From positions 186,001 through 250,000 of the forward strand of contig JAHDRN010000007.1 of assembly GCA_018433245.1 (NCBI GenBank): a DNA stretch of 64,000 nucleotides, read 5' to 3'. The DNA comes from Candidatus Proruminimicrobium quisquiliarum (GTDB taxonomy: Bacteria > Elusimicrobiota > Endomicrobiia > Endomicrobiales > Endomicrobiaceae). A program made the position numbers and the translations under genes. Shown one piece after another: positions 28,250 to 36,517 of this stretch (position 1 is the first letter of the stretch; each line of letters opens with the position of its first letter). The notes beneath the pieces are model-generated. The model ran no database searches. It was given only the letters and a program-made list of their open reading frames with translations, and was not told the origin of the DNA.

Positions 28250-28513
28250 TTACGGGATTGTACCCAACACTTCTTCAAGTTCTTCTTCTGTTCTGCCTGT
28301 AATTTCTATAGTTTTTTCTCTGCCGCGTTCGCCTTTTCTAAGTAAAACATTAGACCTTCCTACATCAAAAAAATCCGATAAATAATCACATAACTCTTCA
28401 TTTGCTTTACCTTCAACGGCAGGAGCTGCTATTTTAACTCTCAGAATTGACCCTATTCTGCTTACAACGTCATTTCTTTTTGAATTAGGAATAACTCTAA
28501 CTTTAATGATCAT
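28250..28513 (-). CDS. DUF167 (YggU) family small protein
   Basis: An 87-residue protein with the family pattern KVRVIPNSKRNDV, IKVAAPAVEGKANEE-like (here VKIAAPAVEGKANEEL) and LRKGERGREKTIEI. Function unknown. ATG 28513 is preceded by AGAGGTG with a 6-base gap, whereas the alternative GTG at 28522 is part of that ribosome site. It lies downstream of proC and yggS, a gene neighbourhood common in bacteria. Confidence 0.88.
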   Translation of the reverse strand: MIIKVRVIPNSKRNDVVSRIGSILRVKIAAPAVEGKANEELCDYLSDFFDVGRSNVLLRKGERGREKTIEITGRTEEELEEVLGTIP

Positions 28514-28546
28514 TTTTGGCACCTCTTTTTTAATACTAGAATATAT

Positions 28547-29362
28547 CTAAAGTTCTTCTGCTCTTGTTTTAGCTTTTTCCACAGCCGAGAGAACGATTTG
28601 TTTAAAGTTATTTTTTTCGAAATCTTCTATTGCTTTTTCCGTAGTTCCGCCCGGAGACGTAACATGTTTTCTTAATACGGTGTCATCCAATCCGCTTTCT
28701 ATAAGCATTTTCCCGGCGCCGTATATAGTCTGATATACCAGATGTTTGGCGACATCTGCCGGAATATCAAATTGTTCTGCGGCATTACGCATCATTTCCG
28801 ACAGATAAAAAACATAAGCAGGGCCTGAACCTGAAACGGCGGTTATGGCATTCATTATTTTTTCTTCCACGCATTCAACTCTGCCTATAACTGAAAAAAT
28901 ATCGGCTATATCCTGTATATTTTCTTTGTCTGCATTTTTTCCGCCGCAAACCGCTATGGCGCCTTTACCGACTAATGCCGGAGTATTAGGCATAGCTCTG
29001 ACAATAATATTGTCGGGCAAAAATTTTTCAATAAAAGCCGTTGTTATACCGGCCGCTACTGACACTATTATTTTTGCCTTTTTCAATTCACTTGCATGTT
29101 CTTTTAAAATATTGTTAAACTGCTGAGGTTTAGTTGAAAGAAAAACAATTTCCGCATTTTCAAGCGCCTGAGATTTATCCTGCTGGATTGAAACCGCATA
29201 TTTATGAGCAAGAATATTTAATCTCTCTTCAGAGATATCATTGCATACGATATTAGAACTTTTTACTATATCATTTTTTATAAACCCGGAAATTATTGCT
29301 TCAGCCATATTACCGGACCCTATAAAAACAACTTTTTTATCATAAAATTTTTTATTTATCAT
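28547..29362 (-). CDS. proC: Pyrroline-5-carboxylate reductase
   Basis: Last step of proline synthesis. Beginning at ATG 29362 (GGAG 9 bases upstream) the protein is 271 residues. It has the NAD(P)-binding loop FIGSGNMAEAIISG, VRAMPNTPALVGKGA, and the family signature in AITAVSGSGPAYVFYLSE and HVTSPGGTTEKAIE. It overlaps the yggS end by 11 bases, so the two are translationally coupled. proA is in the distant operon at 8-9 kb. Confidence 0.95.
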   Translation of the reverse strand: MINKKFYDKKVVFIGSGNMAEAIISGFIKNDIVKSSNIVCNDISEERLNILAHKYAVSIQQDKSQALENAEIVFLSTKPQQFNNILKEHASELKKAKIIVSVAAGITTAFIEKFLPDNIIVRAMPNTPALVGKGAIAVCGGKNADKENIQDIADIFSVIGRVECVEEKIMNAITAVSGSGPAYVFYLSEMMRNAAEQFDIPADVAKHLVYQTIYGAGKMLIESGLDDTVLRKHVTSPGGTTEKAIEDFEKNNFKQIVLSAVEKAKTRAEEL

Positions 29363-30050
29363 ATATTCTTTCTCCAAATAAAGCTGAACCTATTCTGACC
29401 ATATTTGACCCTTCCTGCACGGCTACCTCAAAATCATCTGACATTCCCATTGATAAAATTAAAAAATCTTTATTATCAAATTGATTCTTTAAATCCGTAA
29501 AAATGTTATAAGCCGCTTTAAAATACGGTCTGACCTTTTCCTTATTATCAAAATAAGGCGCAATCGTCATAATTCCGCAAATTTTTATATTTTTACACTT
29601 TTCAATACAATAAATATATAAATCTTCTATATATTCTTTAGAAACGCCGTGTTTTGTTACTTCCTGAGAAATCTTTAATTCAAGCAAACAATCCTGAATT
29701 TTATCTATATTTTCAGCATGTCTGTTAATGTTTTCCGCCAATTCCTTACTGTCTAAAGATTGTATTAAATCAAAATTCAATACGGCTTTTTTAGCTTTAT
29801 TAGACTGCAGATGCCCTATAAAATGCTTTTTGATATTTTTAAAAATTCCTTTATTAGAAAGAACATCAAATTTAGGCAAAGCTTCCTGAATCTTGCTTTC
29901 TCCTATGTCATTTATACCGCATAACAATGCAGATTCTATACAATCTGCTCCAAAAGTTTTAGTAACAGCAACTATAGAAACATTCTTACCGTTTGATGTT
30001 TCTTTTATTTTGTTGCGGATTTGTTCTATATTTTTGCTTATATCTGCCAC
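29352..30050 (-). CDS. yggS: PLP homeostasis protein (YggS/PLPBP family)
   Basis: A 232-residue alanine-racemase-fold protein binding PLP through the lysine of VAVTKTFG. HFIGHLQSNKAKK and the C-terminal LSMGMSDDFEVAVQEGSNMVRIGSALFG region are family signatures. It helps keep free PLP and amino-acid pools balanced. The start is GTG at 30050 with no visible ribosome site; an extended -10 box lies 9 bases upstream, so the message may have almost no leader. It overlaps proC at its end. Confidence 0.93.
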   Translation of the reverse strand: MADISKNIEQIRNKIKETSNGKNVSIVAVTKTFGADCIESALLCGINDIGESKIQEALPKFDVLSNKGIFKNIKKHFIGHLQSNKAKKAVLNFDLIQSLDSKELAENINRHAENIDKIQDCLLELKISQEVTKHGVSKEYIEDLYIYCIEKCKNIKICGIMTIAPYFDNKEKVRPYFKAAYNIFTDLKNQFDNKDFLILSMGMSDDFEVAVQEGSNMVRIGSALFGERIYDK

Positions 30051-30059
30051 TGTTTTATT

Positions 30060-30068
30060 ATTATAGCA
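30060..30068 (-). promoter_or_regulatory. Extended -10 promoter element before yggS
   Basis: On the minus strand the 9 bases read TGC followed by a perfect TATAAT. The -35 region is poor, as expected for a TGn extended -10 promoter. The TATAAT ends 9 bases before the yggS GTG. Confidence 0.5.
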
Positions 30069-30104
30069 TATTTTGGATGGTTTTTTAAATACATTTGTAT
30101 GTAT

Positions 30105-32288
30105 CTAAACGACTTCTGCCGTTTTATTGATTTGTTCGTTAATATTTTTTGACATAGGCAATGTTATTAAAAAGGTAGTGCCTTGCCTGTATTTTGAATT
30201 AAAAACAATTTTACCCTTATGATTTTCTTCTATCATCCTTTTTGTTACATATGCTCCTATGCCTGAACCCGACTTGCTTGACGGTTTTGTAGTAAAAAAA
30301 GCCGAAAAAATCTTGGCTTCGTTTTCTTTTTTTATGCCGATTCCGTTGTCTTTTATTGCTATATTTACAAATCCGTCAATAAATTGCAAACTTACGTTTA
30401 TTTCCGGTTTAAAATCAGTATCAATATTTTCCAATTTGTTTAACTGCTGTTTTTCAAGAACCGCTTCATAGGCATTATCCAAACAATTATAGACTACTTC
30501 CTGTATCTGGGACCTGACTCCGTAAATTTTATCTTCTTTGGGGATTGATAATGTTATGGGAATATTATCGGCTCTATGTTTTACTTTCATTAAATCAACC
30601 GACTGTTCAACTATTTCTTTAAATACAAAATATCCGAAATATGTATCTTTTTCTGTTGTTTTGGCAAAATTCAATATGCCTTTTACTATAGTATCGGTTT
30701 TTTTAACGTTTTCTTCCATTTTAGAAATAGTAGATTTTATTTCTTGAAGCATATTTTTTATCTGCGGTTTTGTATCAATAAGCTCTTTATTTGCTTCTTC
30801 AAAATCTTTTATTTCAAAATCTATATTTGTGTGTCCCATTAAAAAAACATTTAATCTGTTTTTTATCTGATGCGCCATACCGTCAGCCATTCCTCCGATT
30901 GAAGCCAATTTTTCTGCATCATAAAGCCTTTTTTGCTGTTTTTGAGTTTCAGCCAAAAAATTACAATTTTCTATTGCAAGCCCCGCCTGATTAGACAAGG
31001 TTTTAAAAACTTCTATATCCTGCGATGAATAAACGGTTTTGTTAGTTTTTTCTCCAAGCACTAAAAAAGCTATCAGTTTGTCTCTTAACATTGAAGGAAC
31101 TATTAAATTTATATCTTTTGCTATATTTGAAAATGAATCTTTCAAACTTTTTCTTAAATTAAAAAATAAAAACGGATCTTTTACAGACTTCATATACTCG
31201 CAGATTTTGCTGTCTTCCGAAAAATTTATATCCAAATTTTTATTTACTTCACCTCTTGCGCCTAAACATACGTATTTATTTTTTTCATGGTCTAATATAA
31301 ATAAATACACAAAATTAACTTTCACAGATCTTTTAATAATTCTAACCGTCAGTTGTGCCAATTTAGGCAACTGTTGTTGTTCAATCATGCCTTTTGATGC
31401 CTGAACCAATAACTGCTGATATGCATTTTGCTCGGCTAATAGTATTCTTTCTGCTTTTCTTTGCAGATATTTTAAAACCATAGGACCTATTGTAGATAAA
31501 GCAAATAACATTAATGAAGCAAGAAACCATTCCCCGGTTCCCAATCCTATATAAAACGGTATACCTAAAACCATAGCATACAAAACAACTAAAATTCCTG
31601 TTTGAGTCAAAGCTAATTTTATATCCATCAAATTAGTCTTAATTATACTTAATGCAATAATACCACTAAAAAATATGACTACGATATATGCAAAAGGATA
31701 AAAATTAATAAACGGATACTTTATAATATAGTCGCCTGAACCCAGAACGGCTATAGAAAAAGCAACTGCTAAATACTTTGTTTGTTGCTGTTTTATTGCG
31801 CTAAATTTAGGATTATTTAAATTTCCAAAAAGCATATAAGCACATGTAGAAAATGTCAGTGTAAATTGTATAAGAGGTATAAAATATAAAATACCTGCTA
31901 TCGGATAATAACCCCAGAAATTATTACTTAATCCTCTATAAATTAAATGAGAAGTAAAATTTATAATTATAACCGGTATTGTTGAAATGTAAATATAGGG
32001 TATATACTTTTTATATGGGCTGTTTAAAAATTCTAAAATAAAATGCAGTGCGCAAACTGGAGTTAAAATAACACCTACAAAACCGATTTTTGCAAAAATA
32101 TAAGCAATATTGTAATATCCTGCAAACCAATACATCAAAGAAAAATCCATAAGCCACAAAAATAATGCAAATGACAAAAAAGAATAAGTAATACTTAATA
32201 TATTCCTTCTATTTTTATAAAGCACAAAAAAACCCATCAGTGCAATTAATACTGCTGTTATAGATGGGAATAAAGCATAGTAATTCAT
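30105..32288 (-). CDS. Membrane sensor histidine kinase with GAF domain
   Basis: A 727-residue kinase. About nine hydrophobic segments fill residues 1-275, resembling the histidine-kinase N-terminal 7TM type. A GAF domain follows at about 296-445, then a dimerisation helix with phospho-acceptor H473 (MADGMAHQIKNRLN) and an ATPase domain at about 575-715 with N box NCLDNAYEA, DNGIGI and GSGIGAYVTKRM. No response regulator gene is adjacent, so its partner is elsewhere. It starts 5 bases after the aldehyde dehydrogenase stop, suggesting the two work together or share expression. The signal is unknown. Confidence 0.9.
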   Translation of the reverse strand: MNYYALFPSITAVLIALMGFFVLYKNRRNILSITYSFLSFALFLWLMDFSLMYWFAGYYNIAYIFAKIGFVGVILTPVCALHFILEFLNSPYKKYIPYIYISTIPVIIINFTSHLIYRGLSNNFWGYYPIAGILYFIPLIQFTLTFSTCAYMLFGNLNNPKFSAIKQQQTKYLAVAFSIAVLGSGDYIIKYPFINFYPFAYIVVIFFSGIIALSIIKTNLMDIKLALTQTGILVVLYAMVLGIPFYIGLGTGEWFLASLMLFALSTIGPMVLKYLQRKAERILLAEQNAYQQLLVQASKGMIEQQQLPKLAQLTVRIIKRSVKVNFVYLFILDHEKNKYVCLGARGEVNKNLDINFSEDSKICEYMKSVKDPFLFFNLRKSLKDSFSNIAKDINLIVPSMLRDKLIAFLVLGEKTNKTVYSSQDIEVFKTLSNQAGLAIENCNFLAETQKQQKRLYDAEKLASIGGMADGMAHQIKNRLNVFLMGHTNIDFEIKDFEEANKELIDTKPQIKNMLQEIKSTISKMEENVKKTDTIVKGILNFAKTTEKDTYFGYFVFKEIVEQSVDLMKVKHRADNIPITLSIPKEDKIYGVRSQIQEVVYNCLDNAYEAVLEKQQLNKLENIDTDFKPEINVSLQFIDGFVNIAIKDNGIGIKKENEAKIFSAFFTTKPSSKSGSGIGAYVTKRMIEENHKGKIVFNSKYRQGTTFLITLPMSKNINEQINKTAEVV

Positions 32289-32293
32289 TTTTA

Positions 32294-33868
32294 TTATTCT
32301 CTTGTAAGACTTATGCCTTGTAAATGAGTTGTTTTTTCAACAAGATAGCTGGCCTCACCAAAAGGACCGCCTGTTTTACCCACCCCGCCCTGGCCTGGCA
32401 AATATAAAGAATATGCAACATGTTTTGAATTTATTCTTAACAATGCGCTATTGTCTATATATTTCATGAATTGTCTTGTATAATAAGCTGATTTAACCCA
32501 TACGGATGCTCTAAGCCCATATTCATTGATTTCTGCAATTTTTAACATATTTGCAAAAATTTCTTCATCAGCTTCTTTTTTTTCTTTTTTCTTTGATGTA
32601 ACTTTAATAATTGGTATTACCGGGAAAAAATTTTCTTCCTTAACAATTTTCATATTAAATATTTCAGTATTATCAGTATTTATTTCTACTAAAGTTGGTT
32701 GAAAATACAAGCCTCTGTCATTTTCAACACCATTATAATCAACTCTTTTACCACCACATAGTAATTTCGCTCCTTTCAATAAAGCATCCTGTAAAAATTC
32801 TTGACATTCTTTCATCTTAACAACAGGAGTAAAATAAGTTTCTTTATTGGACGGTAATCCGAATTTCAGTTTATAAACTTTTTCTAACAATTTATCTCTA
32901 AATTTATCATAAATTTTTTCATGCACTATTAAATTTTTTGGCAACATACATATTTGCGTTGACCCTAAAAAACAATCTACGGCAGATGTTGCCGCTCCCT
33001 CCACATCACACCCATCCCATACAAATAAATTATCATTACCTGAAAGTTCAAGAATCGCTTTTTTTCCATTAATATATGCTTGTCTGCCTATCTCTAAACC
33101 ATTTTCACTTTCTCCAAAGAAAAATATATCATTAACTTTAGGATTTTTTAACCATTCATCCATAATAATTTTTGAATTACCAACAACTATATTCATTAAA
33201 CCGTCAGGTGCATTATTTTCTTTTAATGCTTTTCCAACTACATTTTTCCAAATAAAAAGAGTAGCTATTGGAGCTTTCAATGGAGCTTTTATTATTAGAG
33301 AATCTCCACCTAAAAAAACATACGCTGCTGATAGAGAATTACTTGCTGAAGCATTTTTTGGCGGTACAAGAACTACAACGCCATCAGGTTTTCTAACAAG
33401 ATAAACTTTTTCATTTCCGATCGTTCCTTTTTCTTCCCAAACCCCGTCTTTAAAAAGATCTAAAGTAGTTTTACAAAAAGCATTATCCATTGCATAAAAT
33501 TCCCATTCTGCAAGTTTTAATGGGTGCCCTTCTATAGCCAATAATTTTATAATTGTATCCTTATTTGCTATTAAATATTTATGTACATCATATAGCATTT
33601 TCTTCCTTTTAGCGACCGGTATATTTTTCATAATTTTACTTGCTCTATATGCAGCTTCTATCGCCTGCTTATTAAGTTCATTATCGCCTACACAATATCT
33701 CGCATAAATATATTTATCAACATCTTCGGGAATTTCGCCTTTTTTTAATTTTGTGATAGTCTGGTAAGTTTTTTTAAAATCAAGAATAACCTGGTCAGCA
33801 TAAGGGAAATATTCATACTTACCTGTGTCGACATCTTTGCCGTCAACAAATAATGTAAACTCTCTCAT
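32294..33868 (-). CDS. Divergent aldehyde dehydrogenase family protein
   Basis: The 524-residue protein has the ALDH fold order but altered motifs. The catalytic set appears intact: N172 (PPKNASASN), K194 (LIIKAP), E274 (LELSG) and C307 (STQICML). However, the usual FTGST glycine loop reads FFGESENG, and ELGGK reads ELSGN. I infer an active NAD(P)-dependent dehydrogenase or acyl-CoA-linked reductase with an unusual substrate. It sits between prfB and the histidine kinase, with 21- and 5-base gaps. A more specific function cannot be given. Confidence 0.8.
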   Translation of the reverse strand: MREFTLFVDGKDVDTGKYEYFPYADQVILDFKKTYQTITKLKKGEIPEDVDKYIYARYCVGDNELNKQAIEAAYRASKIMKNIPVAKRKKMLYDVHKYLIANKDTIIKLLAIEGHPLKLAEWEFYAMDNAFCKTTLDLFKDGVWEEKGTIGNEKVYLVRKPDGVVVLVPPKNASASNSLSAAYVFLGGDSLIIKAPLKAPIATLFIWKNVVGKALKENNAPDGLMNIVVGNSKIIMDEWLKNPKVNDIFFFGESENGLEIGRQAYINGKKAILELSGNDNLFVWDGCDVEGAATSAVDCFLGSTQICMLPKNLIVHEKIYDKFRDKLLEKVYKLKFGLPSNKETYFTPVVKMKECQEFLQDALLKGAKLLCGGKRVDYNGVENDRGLYFQPTLVEINTDNTEIFNMKIVKEENFFPVIPIIKVTSKKKEKKEADEEIFANMLKIAEINEYGLRASVWVKSAYYTRQFMKYIDNSALLRINSKHVAYSLYLPGQGGVGKTGGPFGEASYLVEKTTHLQGISLTRE

Positions 33869-33889
33869 TTGCTTTCCTCTTTTTTATAA

Positions 33890-34976
33890 TTATTTTTTCT
33901 GCATTAATTTCCAGTTTAAATATTCGTTTATAAAATCATCAATATCTCCGTCCATAACTTTTGCAACCTGAGAAGTTTCGTACTCTGTACGGTGATCTTT
34001 AACAAGCTGATAGGGCATAAAAACATAAGAACGGATTTGACTGCCCCATGCAATCAATCCTTTTTCGTCATAATGTTTTTCATAAGCCTGTCTGTTTTTT
34101 TCCTGTTCATATTCATATAACTTGGCCTTTAACAGCCTCATCGCAGTAACTCTGTTTTTTATCTGGGATCTTTCCGTCTGGGACTGCGCCACAATATTAG
34201 TAGGTAAATGCGTAATTCTGACGGCTGAATCCGTCTTATTGACATATTGTCCTCCGGCTCCGCCGGCTCTGTATGTATCAATTCTTATATCTTTCTCATC
34301 AATTACTATATCTATTTCATCTTCTACTTCCGGTATAACATCAACCGAACAAAAAGATGTATGTCTTCTTTTATTAGCGTCAAACGGCGAGATTCTTACA
34401 AGTCTGTGAACTCCTATTTCAGATTGTAAAAGGCCGTAAGCATACTCGCCTTTAACGATAAAAGTTATATTTTTTATTCCGGCTTCGTCTCCGCTCAGCA
34501 TATCAACCGTATTTAAAGCAAACCCTTTGTCTTCAGCCCACATCGTGTACATTCTGAAAACCATTGAAACCCAATCGCATGATTCTGTTCCGCCGGCGCC
34601 GGCATTTATTGAAACAATCGCATTATTTTTGTCATGCTGTCCGGATAATTTTGTTTTTATATCTAGTTTTTTTATTTCTGTTTCTAATTTTTTAGTATCC
34701 TTTTGCAATTGTTCGCTCAATTCTTCGTCAGTCTCTGTTTCTAAAAGCTGTTCTATTTCAGATAATTCGTTTGCTTTTTCATTTAAATTCTGCCACTGGA
34801 AAACCAAATTTTTCAATCCGTCCAACTTTGACATAATCGTTTTAGCATTATTCTGGTCAGACCAAAAATCCTGCGCCGAAATAACCTTATCCAAATCAGA
34901 AATCTCTTTTATTTTACGGTCTATATCAAAGAGACCCCCTTAACGTATTTATTTTTTCTTTAAATTCTTTAAGCAT
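33890..34976 (-). CDS. prfB: Peptide chain release factor 2, expressed by programmed +1 frameshift
   Basis: Recognises UAA and UGA stops. The first frame starts at ATG 34976 (AAGGGG ribosome site upstream) and reaches an in-frame TGA as codon 17 (34928-34926). Shifting +1 at the CTT before it enters the long frame that encodes the rest, giving about 361 residues, the normal RF2 length. The catalytic GGQ loop is seen in RAGGAGGQYVNKTDSAV, and the stop-recognition region contains SPFD. A reading that starts only at TTG 34894 would miss 27 residues. The gene is downstream of lnt by 12 bases. Confidence 0.96.
34926..34940 (-). promoter_or_regulatory. RF2 programmed frameshift element
   Basis: On the minus strand the codons are AGG GGG TCT CTT TGA followed by T. 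The internal Shine-Dalgarno-like AGGGGG, a 3-base spacer, the slippery CTT and the UGA match the classic autoregulatory RF2 site: low RF2 slows termination at UGA and favours the +1 shift. Confidence 0.95.
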
Positions 34977-34988
34977 TATTTGGCCCCT

Positions 34989-36482
34989 TTATATTATAAA
35001 AATTATTACTAAAATAAATAATGTGACAGATATGCACATAACTGCAAAAAAATCGCCGAATTTTGTGTATATTGTAATGTAATCATTTTGATATACTGAC
35101 CCTGAAACATTAATGCTTTGATTTATTTGCGTTTTCAAAACGGTGTTCCCGCTTGAATCTATAATTCCCGATAATCCGGAATTCGCCGATATTATTATGT
35201 TCTTTCTGTTTTCTACCGCCCTGAAAATGTTCATTACAAAATGCTGATACGGGGCAAAAGTGTCAAAAAACCACGCGTCATTCGTATGATTTGTTAAAAT
35301 TTTAGCGCCGTTTAAAACTAGATTTCTTGATAATGACGGAAAGAAATTTTCAGAACATATAGTAGGACCGACAACTATTTTACCGCAGCTGTAAACCTGC
35401 ATTACGCTGCCTTTTGAAAAATCGCCGAGCGAATTTAAAACGCCGAAAAATTTAGACAATAATTTTTTAAACGGTATATATTCGCCGAAAACAACCAAAT
35501 GATTTTTATCGTGTATATTTATGACTTCTTTACTGCTGACCGCAAACACGGAATTGTATATTTTATTTTTTGTCAGACTCGGCGCGCCTATTAAACTGAT
35601 ATTTTGCGAATTTGAAATATTTTTTATCATATTTTGTATATCAGTTTCGTCATTATTTTGCAAAAATCCCGGCAATGCCGTTTCGGGATAAACTATTATA
35701 TCTCGTTCTTTGTCTTCAAAAAATTTTGCGCTTTCTTCCAATGTCTTTATTATTTCAATTTTATAATCATTGTTCCATTTTTTATACTGGTCAATATTAG
35801 GTTGAACAATCCCTGCATTTAATTTTTCACCGTACGAAGAATTGAATCTGCTCATACGTATTAAGCCGTAACCTATTAAAACGGTAATGATAAGCGCCGA
35901 TATCAATAAATATCTTCGTCTGTTGGCTTTTGAATATAACCAATAATACAGCAGCATATTAACGCAAATTATTGCAAATGATATTCCGTATGAACCTAAA
36001 ACATCGGCTATCTGAATTATTTGAAGAAAAGGACTCTGCGTATATCCCAACAAATTCCAAGGAAAACCTGTTAAAAAATATGTTCTTAAAAATTCAAGAG
36101 CAATCCATGAGCATGCGGCAAAAATTATTGATAAAAAAGGATACAAATGCCTTCTTGTAAAACTTAAAAAACCTGACCATAAAGAAAAATACAACGCCAA
36201 ATATGACCATAATAAAACCGATACGATTATTGACTGGCTTATTGAATCGGTGTTGTACAGCATAAACGGAAATATCCAATATAATGCCGCCGCATTACAG
36301 ACAAATCCCGCTAAAAAACCATATATTAATGAATTTTTTACGCAATTTCTGAGAGCAGAATATATAAGAGGCACAAATGCAATCCAAGTTAAATAAAAAG
36401 CATTTAGTTTTGGGAATGACAACGCTACAAGGAATCCTGTTAATATAGACAACAAAAAGTATTTTAACCTAAATTGTCTCAC
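34989..36482 (-). CDS. lnt: Apolipoprotein N-acyltransferase
   Basis: Adds the third acyl chain to lipoproteins in the inner membrane. The 497-residue protein has about six N-terminal membrane segments (1-210), a nitrilase-like domain (about 220-460) and a last membrane helix. The catalytic triad is visible: E267 in YPETALPGF, K326 in HDKNHLVVFGEY and C376 in PTICSEN. Together with lspA it shows a full lipoprotein maturation route, so an outer membrane is likely. Confidence 0.95.
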   Translation of the reverse strand: MRQFRLKYFLLSILTGFLVALSFPKLNAFYLTWIAFVPLIYSALRNCVKNSLIYGFLAGFVCNAAALYWIFPFMLYNTDSISQSIIVSVLLWSYLALYFSLWSGFLSFTRRHLYPFLSIIFAACSWIALEFLRTYFLTGFPWNLLGYTQSPFLQIIQIADVLGSYGISFAIICVNMLLYYWLYSKANRRRYLLISALIITVLIGYGLIRMSRFNSSYGEKLNAGIVQPNIDQYKKWNNDYKIEIIKTLEESAKFFEDKERDIIVYPETALPGFLQNNDETDIQNMIKNISNSQNISLIGAPSLTKNKIYNSVFAVSSKEVINIHDKNHLVVFGEYIPFKKLLSKFFGVLNSLGDFSKGSVMQVYSCGKIVVGPTICSENFFPSLSRNLVLNGAKILTNHTNDAWFFDTFAPYQHFVMNIFRAVENRKNIIISANSGLSGIIDSSGNTVLKTQINQSINVSGSVYQNDYITIYTKFGDFFAVMCISVTLFILVIIFII

Positions 36483-36517
36483 AGCCCACCTTTGTATAGT
36501 TTATTTTTTACTTAAAC

